From contig JAJEEM010000074.1 of assembly GCA_022820995.1 (NCBI GenBank), forward strand, positions 1 through 64,000: 64,000 bases of DNA, in the 5' to 3' direction. Origin of the DNA: Gemmatimonadota bacterium (lineage in GTDB: Bacteria; Gemmatimonadota; Gemmatimonadetes; Palauibacterales; Palauibacteraceae). The notes beneath the pieces are model-generated. The model was not told where the DNA came from. It was given only the letters and a program-made list of their open reading frames with translations, and ran no database searches. Both the position numbers and the translations under genes were made by a program. Shown here in pieces: positions 1 through 8,597 of the stretch; position 1 is the first letter of the stretch; every line of letters starts with the position of its first letter.

Positions 1-2770
1 CAAGCTGATTGTTGTTCAACCAGAGCAACTCGAGCTCCTCCAGGCCGGCGAACGCATCGGGCGCGAGTTCGGCGATCCGGCCCCCATCGTGAAGGTAGAG
101 CTCCCTCAGGTTCGGAAGATCGGAGAACACGCCCGCCGGCAGTCGGGTCAGCGGAGTATTCCGAAGGTAAAGACGACGGAGCCGGGACAAGCCGGCAAAG
201 TCCCCCGGCGCGAGTTCCGCCAGCGGGTTGCCTTCAATACGCAGCACCCTGAGGGCGGCGAGATCCGCGAATGTGCTGTCGGGCCATTCGCTGATACGGT
301 TGAAGCTCAGGTCGAGCCAATCCAGCCCGGTCAGGCCGGAGAAATCTCGCCGGCGCAGCGCAGTGATGGGGTCGCCGGTGGTGACGCTCCGCCCGGCGGC
401 TGCATCGTCCTCGTCCGTCGCGCCTGGGCGGCACGCGCCCGGTCCCCAGTCGAGCCGGACGACGGGACCGGGCGCGTTCGGTGCCCGAGCCGGACATGGC
501 GCAAAGTAAGGCTCGCGCCCGCTCCGGACGTCCGCGGTCTGAGTCCCTCCGGGGCGGAGGTCCAGCTGAGTGATGCGCGCAAGATCCGCCTCGCGGACCT
601 GGCTGCAGTCGGTCGCGCCGGATGCTTGCACGATGCCGCTCGCAACCTGGCGCGTGCGGTCGCAGACGCCTTCCTCGATGGTGACGCTAGTGAGGCGCGG
701 GTAGCCGAGCGCGTAGGGGGCGTCGCTCCCGGGGGCTCGCAATTCGATCAGGAAGGATTCCCGGGGGGGTTCGATCTCGTCGTCGTCGTTTATCGGCACC
801 CGGATGAAGGCGCGGGTCGTCCCGGGGGCGATGTCGACCGTGCCGCCCGATCCACCGGCATGATCGGAGGAGTCCGCGTCCGAAGTGTCGGGATCCTCAT
901 CCGCGACGATCGAATAGCCCAGCGTTACGGTGGATGCGAGCTGAGTGGACAACGCCACCTCGACCCGGGCCGTGTCGCCCTCCTGAATCGCGACGCGGGA
1001 GGCGCCGAGCGTGACGACCGGAACCGTCGGCCGGAACATCGCGACCGGGTCGGCCGCCTCGATCGCGACCCCTCCGAAATTCCTGGGAACAGTGGGCACG
1101 GACGCCACCGCCACCAGCGACCCAGCCACGCCTTGTGCGCCCCGGACCAGTGTGATTTCCTCGCTCATCGTGCGTCCCGCCTCGATAACGGCGGAATCCG
1201 CCGAGAGCGTGCCTCCCGCTACGGACAAGGGAAGCCGCATCGTGAACGGCGCGCCTTCGGCGATCCGCACCGCAAGCCGGGCGGGCCCCGGAGCGAGCAG
1301 ATCCTCGCTGTCGGTTCGCTCGATCTCGGGAACCAGCGGAAACGGGGTTCCGGGGTTCCGGGCAAGCGAAAGGCCGCGCAGGTTGCTCAACCCGAGAAAG
1401 ACGTTCGGCGGCAACGACCGAAGCTGGTTGTCTCCGAGGAACAGCCACTGAAGGTCCGTCAAGCCGCTGAACAGACCGGCGGGCAGTTCGACCAGACCGT
1501 TGTGCTGCAGACTGAGCCCGCGCAGGCGCGACAGTCCGGCGAACACGCGCTCCGGGAGTCGTGTCAGTCCGGCTCCCTCGTATTTGTTGCCGTCGATCAG
1601 GAGCTCTCGAAGGCCTGACAAACCGGAGAAGTCACGCTCGCGCAGGGCGGTGACCCCGCCCGCGCAGCCCAGATCCCAGACGGCCGGACAGATGACGAGT
1701 TCCGTGATTGCGGCCAGGTCGGCACCGTCCGGTTCCGAACACGCGATCGCTTCCGTCCGCTCCAGGATGCCTTCCCGGACCTGTGGCGTCCGGTCGCACA
1801 CGCCCTCCTCAATCTCGACGGTAGCATGGCTCTGTGGACCCAGCGTGTATCCGGTCTCCGGCGCGGGCTCGTCCAGTTGGATGACGAAGAACTCGCGGGC
1901 CGGCTCGATCTCGTCGTCGTCCCGGATCACGATCTCGATCGTTGCGCCGGTCCGTCCGGCCTCGATCTCGACCCTGCCGTCGCCCCCATCGGCGTAGTCG
2001 GCGGTATCCGCGTCGGCGGAGCCGGCGTCGCCGTCCGGGCCGATGGCGTAGGTCAGGACAACCGGAGAATCCGGCGGCGAATCCAGCGCAACAGCGAGAA
2101 AAACGCTCTCGCCCTCGGCGGCGGCGGCACGCTCGACGGCAAAGGCGGCAGATGGGCCACGTCGCTCGACGACCAGCGCCGACTGTCCCGATACGCCGTC
2201 CGACACGGCCGTGATCACCGCCGTGCCCGCGCCCACCCCGGTCACAAGGCCCGTCGCATCCACGCGCGCCACCGATCCGTCGCTCGAAGACCACGAGAAG
2301 GCCGCAGCCTCGACCCGGTGCCCGTTCGCATCGAACGCTTCCGCTGCCAGACTCAGAGTGTCACCTGCCGCCAGCGTGTCGGCCGCCGGAGACACCGTGA
2401 CCGCACTCGCCGCCTGCGCCACCGTCACGTTCGCGTTGCCCTGCGCGGAGCCCGCCGTCGCGGTGATCGTCACGGTACCGTTCCCCGCCGCGGTCACGAC
2501 ACCCGAAGCGTCCACCGCAGCCACCGTCGTGTTGCTGCTCGCCCACGAGACGCTGGCTCCGGTCATCACCGCCCCGGACCGGTCGCGCACCTCCGCGGCG
2601 CGCCGAACCGTCGCCTCCAGCGCTGACAGCACCGTACTCGGCGGGCCTACCGTTACGGTCGCCGGTTGCGGTGGTGGCGGAGGCGGGGGGGGCGGCGGGG
2701 CCGTGGCCGAGTCGCCGCAGGACAGGATCGCGAGGAACGAGAAGCCGGCCGCCACGCGTCGGACGCTCAT
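1..2770 (-). CDS. Lipid-anchored LRR / Calx-beta / BIG2 surface protein, 3' end beyond window
   Basis: The frame is open from an ATG at 2770 to the left edge (923 residues, no stop), so the gene is partial at its C-terminus. A short signal peptide ends in a lipobox-like AILSC (Cys18), followed by a run of about ten prolines. By eye the order is: two BIG2 bacterial Ig-like domains (about 36-200), Calx-beta domain (about 204-320, with acidic DDDEIEP), LRR block (about 380-465), second Calx-beta (about 585-700, again DDDEIEP), then a second LRR block (about 807-923) still running at the edge. Each LRR block follows a cysteine-bearing CDRT..QV cassette. It is the last visible gene of a same-strand run and starts 97 bp after the previous stop. 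It is probably an outer-membrane lipoprotein for binding or adhesion; the ligand is unknown. No enzyme motif is visible in the part present. Confidence 0.85.
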   Translation of the reverse strand, partial: MSVRRVAAGFSFLAILSCGDSATAPPPPPPPPPPQPATVTVGPPSTVLSALEATVRRAAEVRDRSGAVMTGASVSWASSNTTVAAVDASGVVTAAGNGTVTITATAGSAQGNANVTVAQAASAVTVSPAADTLAAGDTLSLAAEAFDANGHRVEAAAFSWSSSDGSVARVDATGLVTGVGAGTAVITAVSDGVSGQSALVVERRGPSAAFAVERAAAAEGESVFLAVALDSPPDSPVVLTYAIGPDGDAGSADADTADYADGGDGRVEIEAGRTGATIEIVIRDDDEIEPAREFFVIQLDEPAPETGYTLGPQSHATVEIEEGVCDRTPQVREGILERTEAIACSEPDGADLAAITELVICPAVWDLGCAGGVTALRERDFSGLSGLRELLIDGNKYEGAGLTRLPERVFAGLSRLRGLSLQHNGLVELPAGLFSGLTDLQWLFLGDNQLRSLPPNVFLGLSNLRGLSLARNPGTPFPLVPEIERTDSEDLLAPGPARLAVRIAEGAPFTMRLPLSVAGGTLSADSAVIEAGRTMSEEITLVRGAQGVAGSLVAVASVPTVPRNFGGVAIEAADPVAMFRPTVPVVTLGASRVAIQEGDTARVEVALSTQLASTVTLGYSIVADEDPDTSDADSSDHAGGSGGTVDIAPGTTRAFIRVPINDDDEIEPPRESFLIELRAPGSDAPYALGYPRLTSVTIEEGVCDRTRQVASGIVQASGATDCSQVREADLARITQLDLRPGGTQTADVRSGREPYFAPCPARAPNAPGPVVRLDWGPGACRPGATDEDDAAAGRSVTTGDPITALRRRDFSGLTGLDWLDLSFNRISEWPDSTFADLAALRVLRIEGNPLAELAPGDFAGLSRLRRLYLRNTPLTRLPAGVFSDLPNLRELYLHDGGRIAELAPDAFAGLEELELLWLNNNQL

Positions 2771-2867
2771 CGAGAGATCCCCGGTTCGCGAGCCCACCGA
2801 CTCCATGAAGCTGCGTCGGGTCGCCTCGGGCCTCCGGCGGGGGCGGCCGATCTCATCGCCGGCCGCA

Positions 2868-5800
2868 CTATCGCCGCCACGCCTCGTCGTCCGGGACGCC
2901 CCGGCTCACGACCACTTCGATCTCGTCCGGATCGACGCCCACTGCTGCCAGCGCATTCGCCTCTCCGCGCGCGAGCGCATCCGGGTCGGGCGGGTCGCGC
3001 AGGAAGCCCCGCACCTGGCCCGTGGCCGCGTCGCGCAGAATGGCCATGGGCGGCTCCGAGCCGTCCTCCATGCTGGCCTGACCACCCGGCCCCGCGAGGA
3101 CGATGCGGGCCAGCCGGCCCGCCCACGATGAGTCGGCGGGGACGGCAAACACGAACGAGCGGCGCCCGTCCCCATCAACCACCTCCGGCATGTGGAAGTC
3201 GAGCGCAAAGAGTTCGCTGCCGTCGGCCGCCTCCCCGCTCACCCGCCAGTCTCCGGCGCTGTCGGGAAGCGATGGCCGCGCTTCGATGAGGAAGGAGGGA
3301 TCGAGCGAGGGGACTCCGCCGGCATCGGCGTTGCCCCAGAGCAGCAACATCCGCCCGGCCGCCGCCTCCTGCGCCGCCAGCGCGCGGGCCTCGCTTTCGC
3401 GCCGCCACCGCAGGGCGTTCGAGAAGTGGTACGGGCTCACCCACTCCGGATCGCAGTAGCTCATGAAGTCCGGCGTCCCCGGACTTACCAGCGAACCGGT
3501 GACGAAATCGTAGCCCCACGCCCCGATCGTTCCCTCCTCGTACGGGTAGCCCGGGTCGGGTCCGCCCTCATCACCGCTGCACGAAGCGTGGAAGAGGTGC
3601 AGGTTGTGCCCGAACTCGTGCGCGATCGTGAATTCGTCGAGCCGCGACATCTGCGAGCGGCTCGGGATGTCGAACGCCACCCCATCGAGCCCGTCGGGGC
3701 CCGCTTCCCCCGCCAGCACGCCCATGTAGTAGCCGGGCGCGCCATCCGTGACCCGCACCACTTCAAGTTCGTCGACCAACTCGAACATGTTGTTGGTCGA
3801 GGTGATCACAGGGCTGCGGACCGTCACGGCGAGGTCGTCGACAGGCAAACGCGCGCGCGTGGCCCGGAACAGGGGATCATCCCTGGTGAGTCCCAGGAGT
3901 CGCTCCAGCACGGCGAGGTCCTCGCCCACCCTGGGGAGAAACGGCACGACCGTCACCTCGAACGGGGGCACCTCGCGGACATCGAGGGGGAGACGGCCTG
4001 ACGCGGGAATCCGTTTGGCGATTCCCAGGGCCGGATCGAGTGTTCCCTCCGGATCGATCTCGACCACCATCTCCAGACCGGGTCGGATCGCGGCCGCCGG
4101 GATCTCCGCATTGGATGACGCGGTGAGCGACCCTTCCGCGGGCTCGGCCGGGATGGAGGCGTCATTTGCGGCGATGTCGGCGGTGTGGACCAGCCTTCCG
4201 CCCCGGTAGAAACTGGCCCGCACCGGCGGGACCGAGACATCGACCTCGGAGTCCGACGTGACGAACACGCGCAACAGCGCCTCGCGGCCCGCGACCAGCG
4301 GAACCTGCTCCACGGCAGATTGGACGGCCTGGACGAGGTAGGCGTCCGCCGCGATTCCCCGGCCGCACGGAGCGACTCCGTGCTGCATCGTCACGCCTTC
4401 CAGCCAGGCCAGGAAGGCGGGGTCGTCCGGAGCGCAGAGACCGGTGTCGGCAATCAGCAGCCGAACCAGCCCGTTGATCGCCGTCAACGTCGACGGGAGT
4501 GCTCCGGTCATTCCCGGATTCCGTGAGAGATACAGCCATTCCAGCGTCGAGAGCCGGCCGAACGACGGCGGCAGCGGGCCGGCAAGACCCGCGTCCGGCG
4601 CGTAGAGCACCTTGAGGTTCGGGAGATTGCCGAACGACGATCCGAAGCCGCCGTCGAAGCGGTTGCCCCAGAGGTATATTTCCCGGAGCCGGGAGATGTT
4701 CTCGAGCTGCGGCGGGATGGCTCCCGAAAAGCCGTTGCCGCCCAATGCGAGGATTTCGAGGTTCGACAGGCGGCCGAGTTCCGGCGGAATCTGCCCGGTC
4801 AGTCGATTTCGGGTGACGCTGAAATACTCCAGGCTCGCGAGATTCCCGAGTTCGGCCGGAATCGGCCCGCTCAGTTCGTTGCGACTTAGCACGAGTTCTT
4901 CAAGACTCGAAAGTCTCCCGAGTTCGGGCGGAATCGGTCCCGTGAGCGCGTTCAGCCAGAGACGCAGGACCCGAAGGTTCGCCAGCCGGCCCAACTCGGG
5001 CGGGATCCGTCCGGTGTGGTCGTTTCCCACCAGGCTCAGGTAGCTCGCGTCCGCCAGGCGGGCGAGTTCGGTCGGTATGGCGCCCGCCTGGCCGCCCGTC
5101 AGGGCGAAATCGAGATTGAGCGTGTCCAGGCTGCGGAGATTGCCGAGCTCCGGCGGAATCGGACCGCGAAGCCGGTTGAACGAGAGATTGAGTTCGGTGA
5201 GCTTTCGCAGATTGCCGAACTCCGGCGGAATCCGACCCGTCAGGTCGTTGGCTTGAAAGCTGAGGTATGTGAGCTGTGACAGGTTGCCCAGTTCGGGCGG
5301 AATGGGGCCCGTGAGATCGTTCGCCTGAAGTCTTAGGAATTCGAGCGCGCCCAGATTGCCCAGCTCGGGCGGGATGGCGCCGCTGAGGTCGAGGTTGTAG
5401 AAGAGATCGAGCCGCCGGAGCTCGGAGAGGTACCCGACCTCCGGCGGGATCGTGCCCGTCAATCCGTTGTCGGGCAGATCCAGAGCCACGACGGACCCGT
5501 CCGTCGCCGAATACGCCGGGGCCCAGCCGGCCGCGGGCGACGTATCGGCTTCCTCGTCGGAGCCGGTCCCGTTCCAGCGCGAACGAAGCACCGCCAGTTC
5601 CTCTTCCAGCGACGCACTGTCAAGTACCCGGTCCCTGGCGTATCCCTCCGCGGTCCGGTCCGGTCGCTCCACGCGGCTCGACACTCCGGCGGCGATGGCT
5701 CGGCCGGCGCTTCCGGTCGTGGTCGAGACGCCATACCACATGGACAGCGGTTCGTCCGACAGCCAGTTGTCGTTGCGATACCAATCGTCCCCTCCCATGG

Positions 5801-8597
5801 CGCGATAGAGGGCGACCAGCACATCGCGGTCGGACAGAGCGGCGCAAGCCGGCAGACTGAGCTTCGTCGGAACCGTCGCCCACCAGCTTTGGAACGCCGC
5901 CTCGGACGGGACGCACACCGTGGGCTCCACCAGCACGGTGTGCAGCGGAAGCCGGGCGAACCCGAGGGGCAGCCGGCCCATGAGGCGATTCCCTGTCAGA
6001 CGCAGTTCCCGGAGCGCCGCGAGGTTGGCCAGGCTCGAAGGGAATTCGCCAGTCAGACTGTTGTCCGAGAGGTTGAGGGCCACGACCATGCCCAGCGTAT
6101 CCGCCTCGACGCCGTGCCACTCCTCCACCGACCGCTCACTCGACCAACCATCGGAACGCGTCCAGCCCGAGCCTCCCGTCGCTGCGTACAGGTCTCTCAG
6201 CGCGGACACGTCGGCCGCGTTGCAGAGAGTGACCGACCCGTCCCGGCGCTCGATGCCCTCCAGCCATCCGAAGAATGCGGAAGTGCCGGGCACGCAGAGA
6301 CCTTCGTCACTCCCAATGTAGAAAGCCTGAAGCCTGTCGAGTTGCAGGAAGCTCTGGGGGATCGGCCCTTCCAGCTTGTTCAGGCCCAGGGAGAGCGATT
6401 CCAGGTTGACCAGGTTCCCGAGCTCGGGCGGGATCGGGCCCTCCAGCGCGTTGCCGTACAGGTTCAGGATCCGCAGTTGGGCGAGATTGCCGAGTTCCGA
6501 AGGAATCGGACCGACGAGGTTGTTTTCGCCCAGGGGGAGCCAGTCCAGGTTGACCAGGCGGCCAAGCTCGGGTGGAATCCGGCCCTCCAGCGCGTTGCCG
6601 TACAGGTTCAGGGTCCGTAGCCGGGTGAGATTGGCGAGTTCGGACGGAATCGGACCAACGAGGTCGTTTCCGTCCAGGCGGAGCCCAACCAGGTCGGCCA
6701 GGCCACCGAGCTCGGGCGGTATTGGGCCCTCCAGCCCGTTGCTGTCCAAGTTCAGGTCGACCACCCGTCCCGACCTGTCGGTATGCACGCCATACCAGTC
6801 GCCGAGCGGCGCGTCCGTCAGCCAGTTCTCGCCGTTCGTCCAGTTCGGTCCGCCCGTCACCCGGTACAGCGCCACCAGGGCCGCCCGGTCGGGGTTCTCG
6901 ACCGTGATCGTGGCCGTTCCCGATACTCCCCCCGCCGTTGCCGTGATGGTCACGGTGCCGACAGCCAGGGCAACGACAAGGCCCGTGGACGGCGTCACGC
7001 CGGCGATCGCCGGATCGGTGCTCGTCCATGTGAACTCCACCCCCTCCAAGCGGTGCCCGTTCGCGTCGAACGCTTCCGCCGAGAGCTGAAGCGACGCGCC
7101 CGGCGCGATCGTGTCGGCGGCCGGGATCACCGTCACCGCCGCCGCGCGCTGCGTCACCGTCACGGCCGCGCTTCCGGACGCCGAACCCGAGGTCGCCGTC
7201 ACTGTCGCCGTCCCGTCGCCCGCCGCCGTCACCAGCCCGGATCCGTCCACCGTCGCCACCGACGGGTCCGAACTCGTCCATGCCACCGCCGCCGCCGGCA
7301 TGGGGCGGCCCGCCTGGTCGCGCACCACCGCGGACAGCCGGGCCGTGTCGCCCACCGCCGACAGCGACACCGTCTCCGGCCTCACCGCCACCACCGACGG
7401 GACCGCAGCCTCCACCGTGAGCCGCGCGCCGCCCGACGCGCCGCCGGTCGTCGTCGCCGCGATCACCGCCTCCCCCGCCGTCAGCCCGGTCACGAGACCC
7501 GCGCCGTCCACCGTCGCCACGGACTCGTCGCTCGAAGACCACGAGAAGGCCGCGCCCGGAACCGCGTGTCCGTTCGTGTCGAAGGCCTCCGACGACAGCC
7601 GCAGCGTGTCCCCCGCGAGCAGCGTGTCCGCTTGGGGCGTCAGGGTCACTGACGCGACCCGCTGCGCCACCGTCACGGTCGCGCTCGCGGAAGCCGAACC
7701 CGAGGTCGCCGTCACCGACGCCGTCCCGTCACCCGCCGACGTCACCAGCCCCGATCCGTCGACCGTCGCCACGGACTCGTCCGAAATCGTCCACGCCACC
7801 GCCGCTCCGGGAATCGGACGGTCCGCCCTGTCGCGCACCTCTGCCGACAGGCGCACCGTGTCGCCCAAGGCCGTCAGCGACACCGTCTCCGGACTCACCG
7901 CCACCGCCGCAGGGACCGTCGTTACAGTCACCGAGAAGCTCTGCGCCGCCGCGAGACCCGCCGGGTCCCGAGCCGTCACCGTCACCGTCGCCGTGCCGTC
8001 CGCGACGCCCACCAGCGTCAGCGTGGTGCCCGAGATCGCCACCGAGATCACGACGGGCGCGGACGACGCCACCGTGTATGTCAGCACGTCCCCGTCCGGG
8101 TCGCGGAAGTACGAGGACACGGCCAGCGTCAACGTGCGACCCGTCTCCACGGCCTGGTTCGGGATCGCACCCACCGCTTCCGGCGCCCGGTTCGGCGTCT
8201 CCACGACCACTCCGAAGCTCTGCACGGCCGTGAGACCGCCGGGATCCCGCGCCGTCACCGTCACCGTCGCGGCGCCGTCCGCCACGCCCACCATCGTCAG
8301 AGTGCTCCCGGACACCGACACCGAGACCACCCCCGCAGCGGACGACGCGGCTTCGTAGGTCAGCGCCCCGCCGTCGGGATCGCGGAAGTAGGACGACACC
8401 TCCAGGATCGCCGTCTGCCCCGTATCGAGACTCTGGTTCGGGATCGTCCCCACCGGCACGGGGGCCACGGGCGGCGGTGGAGGCAGAGGAGGTGGCGGCC
8501 CAGGTGGGAACGTCCCCTCTCCGCCGCAGGAGGCGGTGACCGCAGTCGCCGCCAGCAACAGCGACCAAGAGAGGGTCAGCCGCAGTCGGCCGCTCAT
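2868..8597 (-). CDS. Giant lipid-anchored Ig-like/LRR protein with C-terminal metzincin-type protease module
   Basis: This 1909-residue protein has a signal peptide with lipobox TASC (Cys24) and a proline-rich spacer. Two cadherin-like 'SSYFRDPDGD' Ig modules (about 45-230) and about four BIG2-type domains (to about 590) follow. Next come plant-type LRRs of the LxGxIPxELGNL kind (about 600-1390), arranged in three blocks, each opened by a GG..W..NWL..WYGV cassette. The third cassette carries an inserted acidic stretch (about residues 960-1030). The C-terminal part has HEFGHNLHLFH (HEFGH at 1660-1664), an AWGYD motif and a Met-turn-like FMSYC (Met1712), which together suggest a zinc metalloprotease of metzincin type; the usual Gly of HExxHxxGxxH is replaced by His. 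The start overlaps the upstream stop as ATGA (8594-8597), implying translational coupling. A paralogue with the same C-terminal module lies at 30549-34964. Role inferred: surface binding plus proteolysis. Confidence 0.88.
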   Translation of the reverse strand: MSGRLRLTLSWSLLLAATAVTASCGGEGTFPPGPPPPLPPPPPVAPVPVGTIPNQSLDTGQTAILEVSSYFRDPDGGALTYEAASSAAGVVSVSVSGSTLTMVGVADGAATVTVTARDPGGLTAVQSFGVVVETPNRAPEAVGAIPNQAVETGRTLTLAVSSYFRDPDGDVLTYTVASSAPVVISVAISGTTLTLVGVADGTATVTVTARDPAGLAAAQSFSVTVTTVPAAVAVSPETVSLTALGDTVRLSAEVRDRADRPIPGAAVAWTISDESVATVDGSGLVTSAGDGTASVTATSGSASASATVTVAQRVASVTLTPQADTLLAGDTLRLSSEAFDTNGHAVPGAAFSWSSSDESVATVDGAGLVTGLTAGEAVIAATTTGGASGGARLTVEAAVPSVVAVRPETVSLSAVGDTARLSAVVRDQAGRPMPAAAVAWTSSDPSVATVDGSGLVTAAGDGTATVTATSGSASGSAAVTVTQRAAAVTVIPAADTIAPGASLQLSAEAFDANGHRLEGVEFTWTSTDPAIAGVTPSTGLVVALAVGTVTITATAGGVSGTATITVENPDRAALVALYRVTGGPNWTNGENWLTDAPLGDWYGVHTDRSGRVVDLNLDSNGLEGPIPPELGGLADLVGLRLDGNDLVGPIPSELANLTRLRTLNLYGNALEGRIPPELGRLVNLDWLPLGENNLVGPIPSELGNLAQLRILNLYGNALEGPIPPELGNLVNLESLSLGLNKLEGPIPQSFLQLDRLQAFYIGSDEGLCVPGTSAFFGWLEGIERRDGSVTLCNAADVSALRDLYAATGGSGWTRSDGWSSERSVEEWHGVEADTLGMVVALNLSDNSLTGEFPSSLANLAALRELRLTGNRLMGRLPLGFARLPLHTVLVEPTVCVPSEAAFQSWWATVPTKLSLPACAALSDRDVLVALYRAMGGDDWYRNDNWLSDEPLSMWYGVSTTTGSAGRAIAAGVSSRVERPDRTAEGYARDRVLDSASLEEELAVLRSRWNGTGSDEEADTSPAAGWAPAYSATDGSVVALDLPDNGLTGTIPPEVGYLSELRRLDLFYNLDLSGAIPPELGNLGALEFLRLQANDLTGPIPPELGNLSQLTYLSFQANDLTGRIPPEFGNLRKLTELNLSFNRLRGPIPPELGNLRSLDTLNLDFALTGGQAGAIPTELARLADASYLSLVGNDHTGRIPPELGRLANLRVLRLWLNALTGPIPPELGRLSSLEELVLSRNELSGPIPAELGNLASLEYFSVTRNRLTGQIPPELGRLSNLEILALGGNGFSGAIPPQLENISRLREIYLWGNRFDGGFGSSFGNLPNLKVLYAPDAGLAGPLPPSFGRLSTLEWLYLSRNPGMTGALPSTLTAINGLVRLLIADTGLCAPDDPAFLAWLEGVTMQHGVAPCGRGIAADAYLVQAVQSAVEQVPLVAGREALLRVFVTSDSEVDVSVPPVRASFYRGGRLVHTADIAANDASIPAEPAEGSLTASSNAEIPAAAIRPGLEMVVEIDPEGTLDPALGIAKRIPASGRLPLDVREVPPFEVTVVPFLPRVGEDLAVLERLLGLTRDDPLFRATRARLPVDDLAVTVRSPVITSTNNMFELVDELEVVRVTDGAPGYYMGVLAGEAGPDGLDGVAFDIPSRSQMSRLDEFTIAHEFGHNLHLFHASCSGDEGGPDPGYPYEEGTIGAWGYDFVTGSLVSPGTPDFMSYCDPEWVSPYHFSNALRWRRESEARALAAQEAAAGRMLLLWGNADAGGVPSLDPSFLIEARPSLPDSAGDWRVSGEAADGSELFALDFHMPEVVDGDGRRSFVFAVPADSSWAGRLARIVLAGPGGQASMEDGSEPPMAILRDAATGQVRGFLRDPPDPDALARGEANALAAVGVDPDEIEVVVSRGVPDDEAWRR
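4620..6760 (-). repeat. Leucine-rich repeat coding region of the giant protein
   Basis: Repeated 72-bp (24-codon) units encode LxxLxxLxLxxNxLxGxIPxELGN. On the + strand the element gttcgggcggaat/tccggcggaat recurs roughly every 72 bp. There are three blocks separated by WYGV/WHGV cassettes. Confidence 0.8.
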
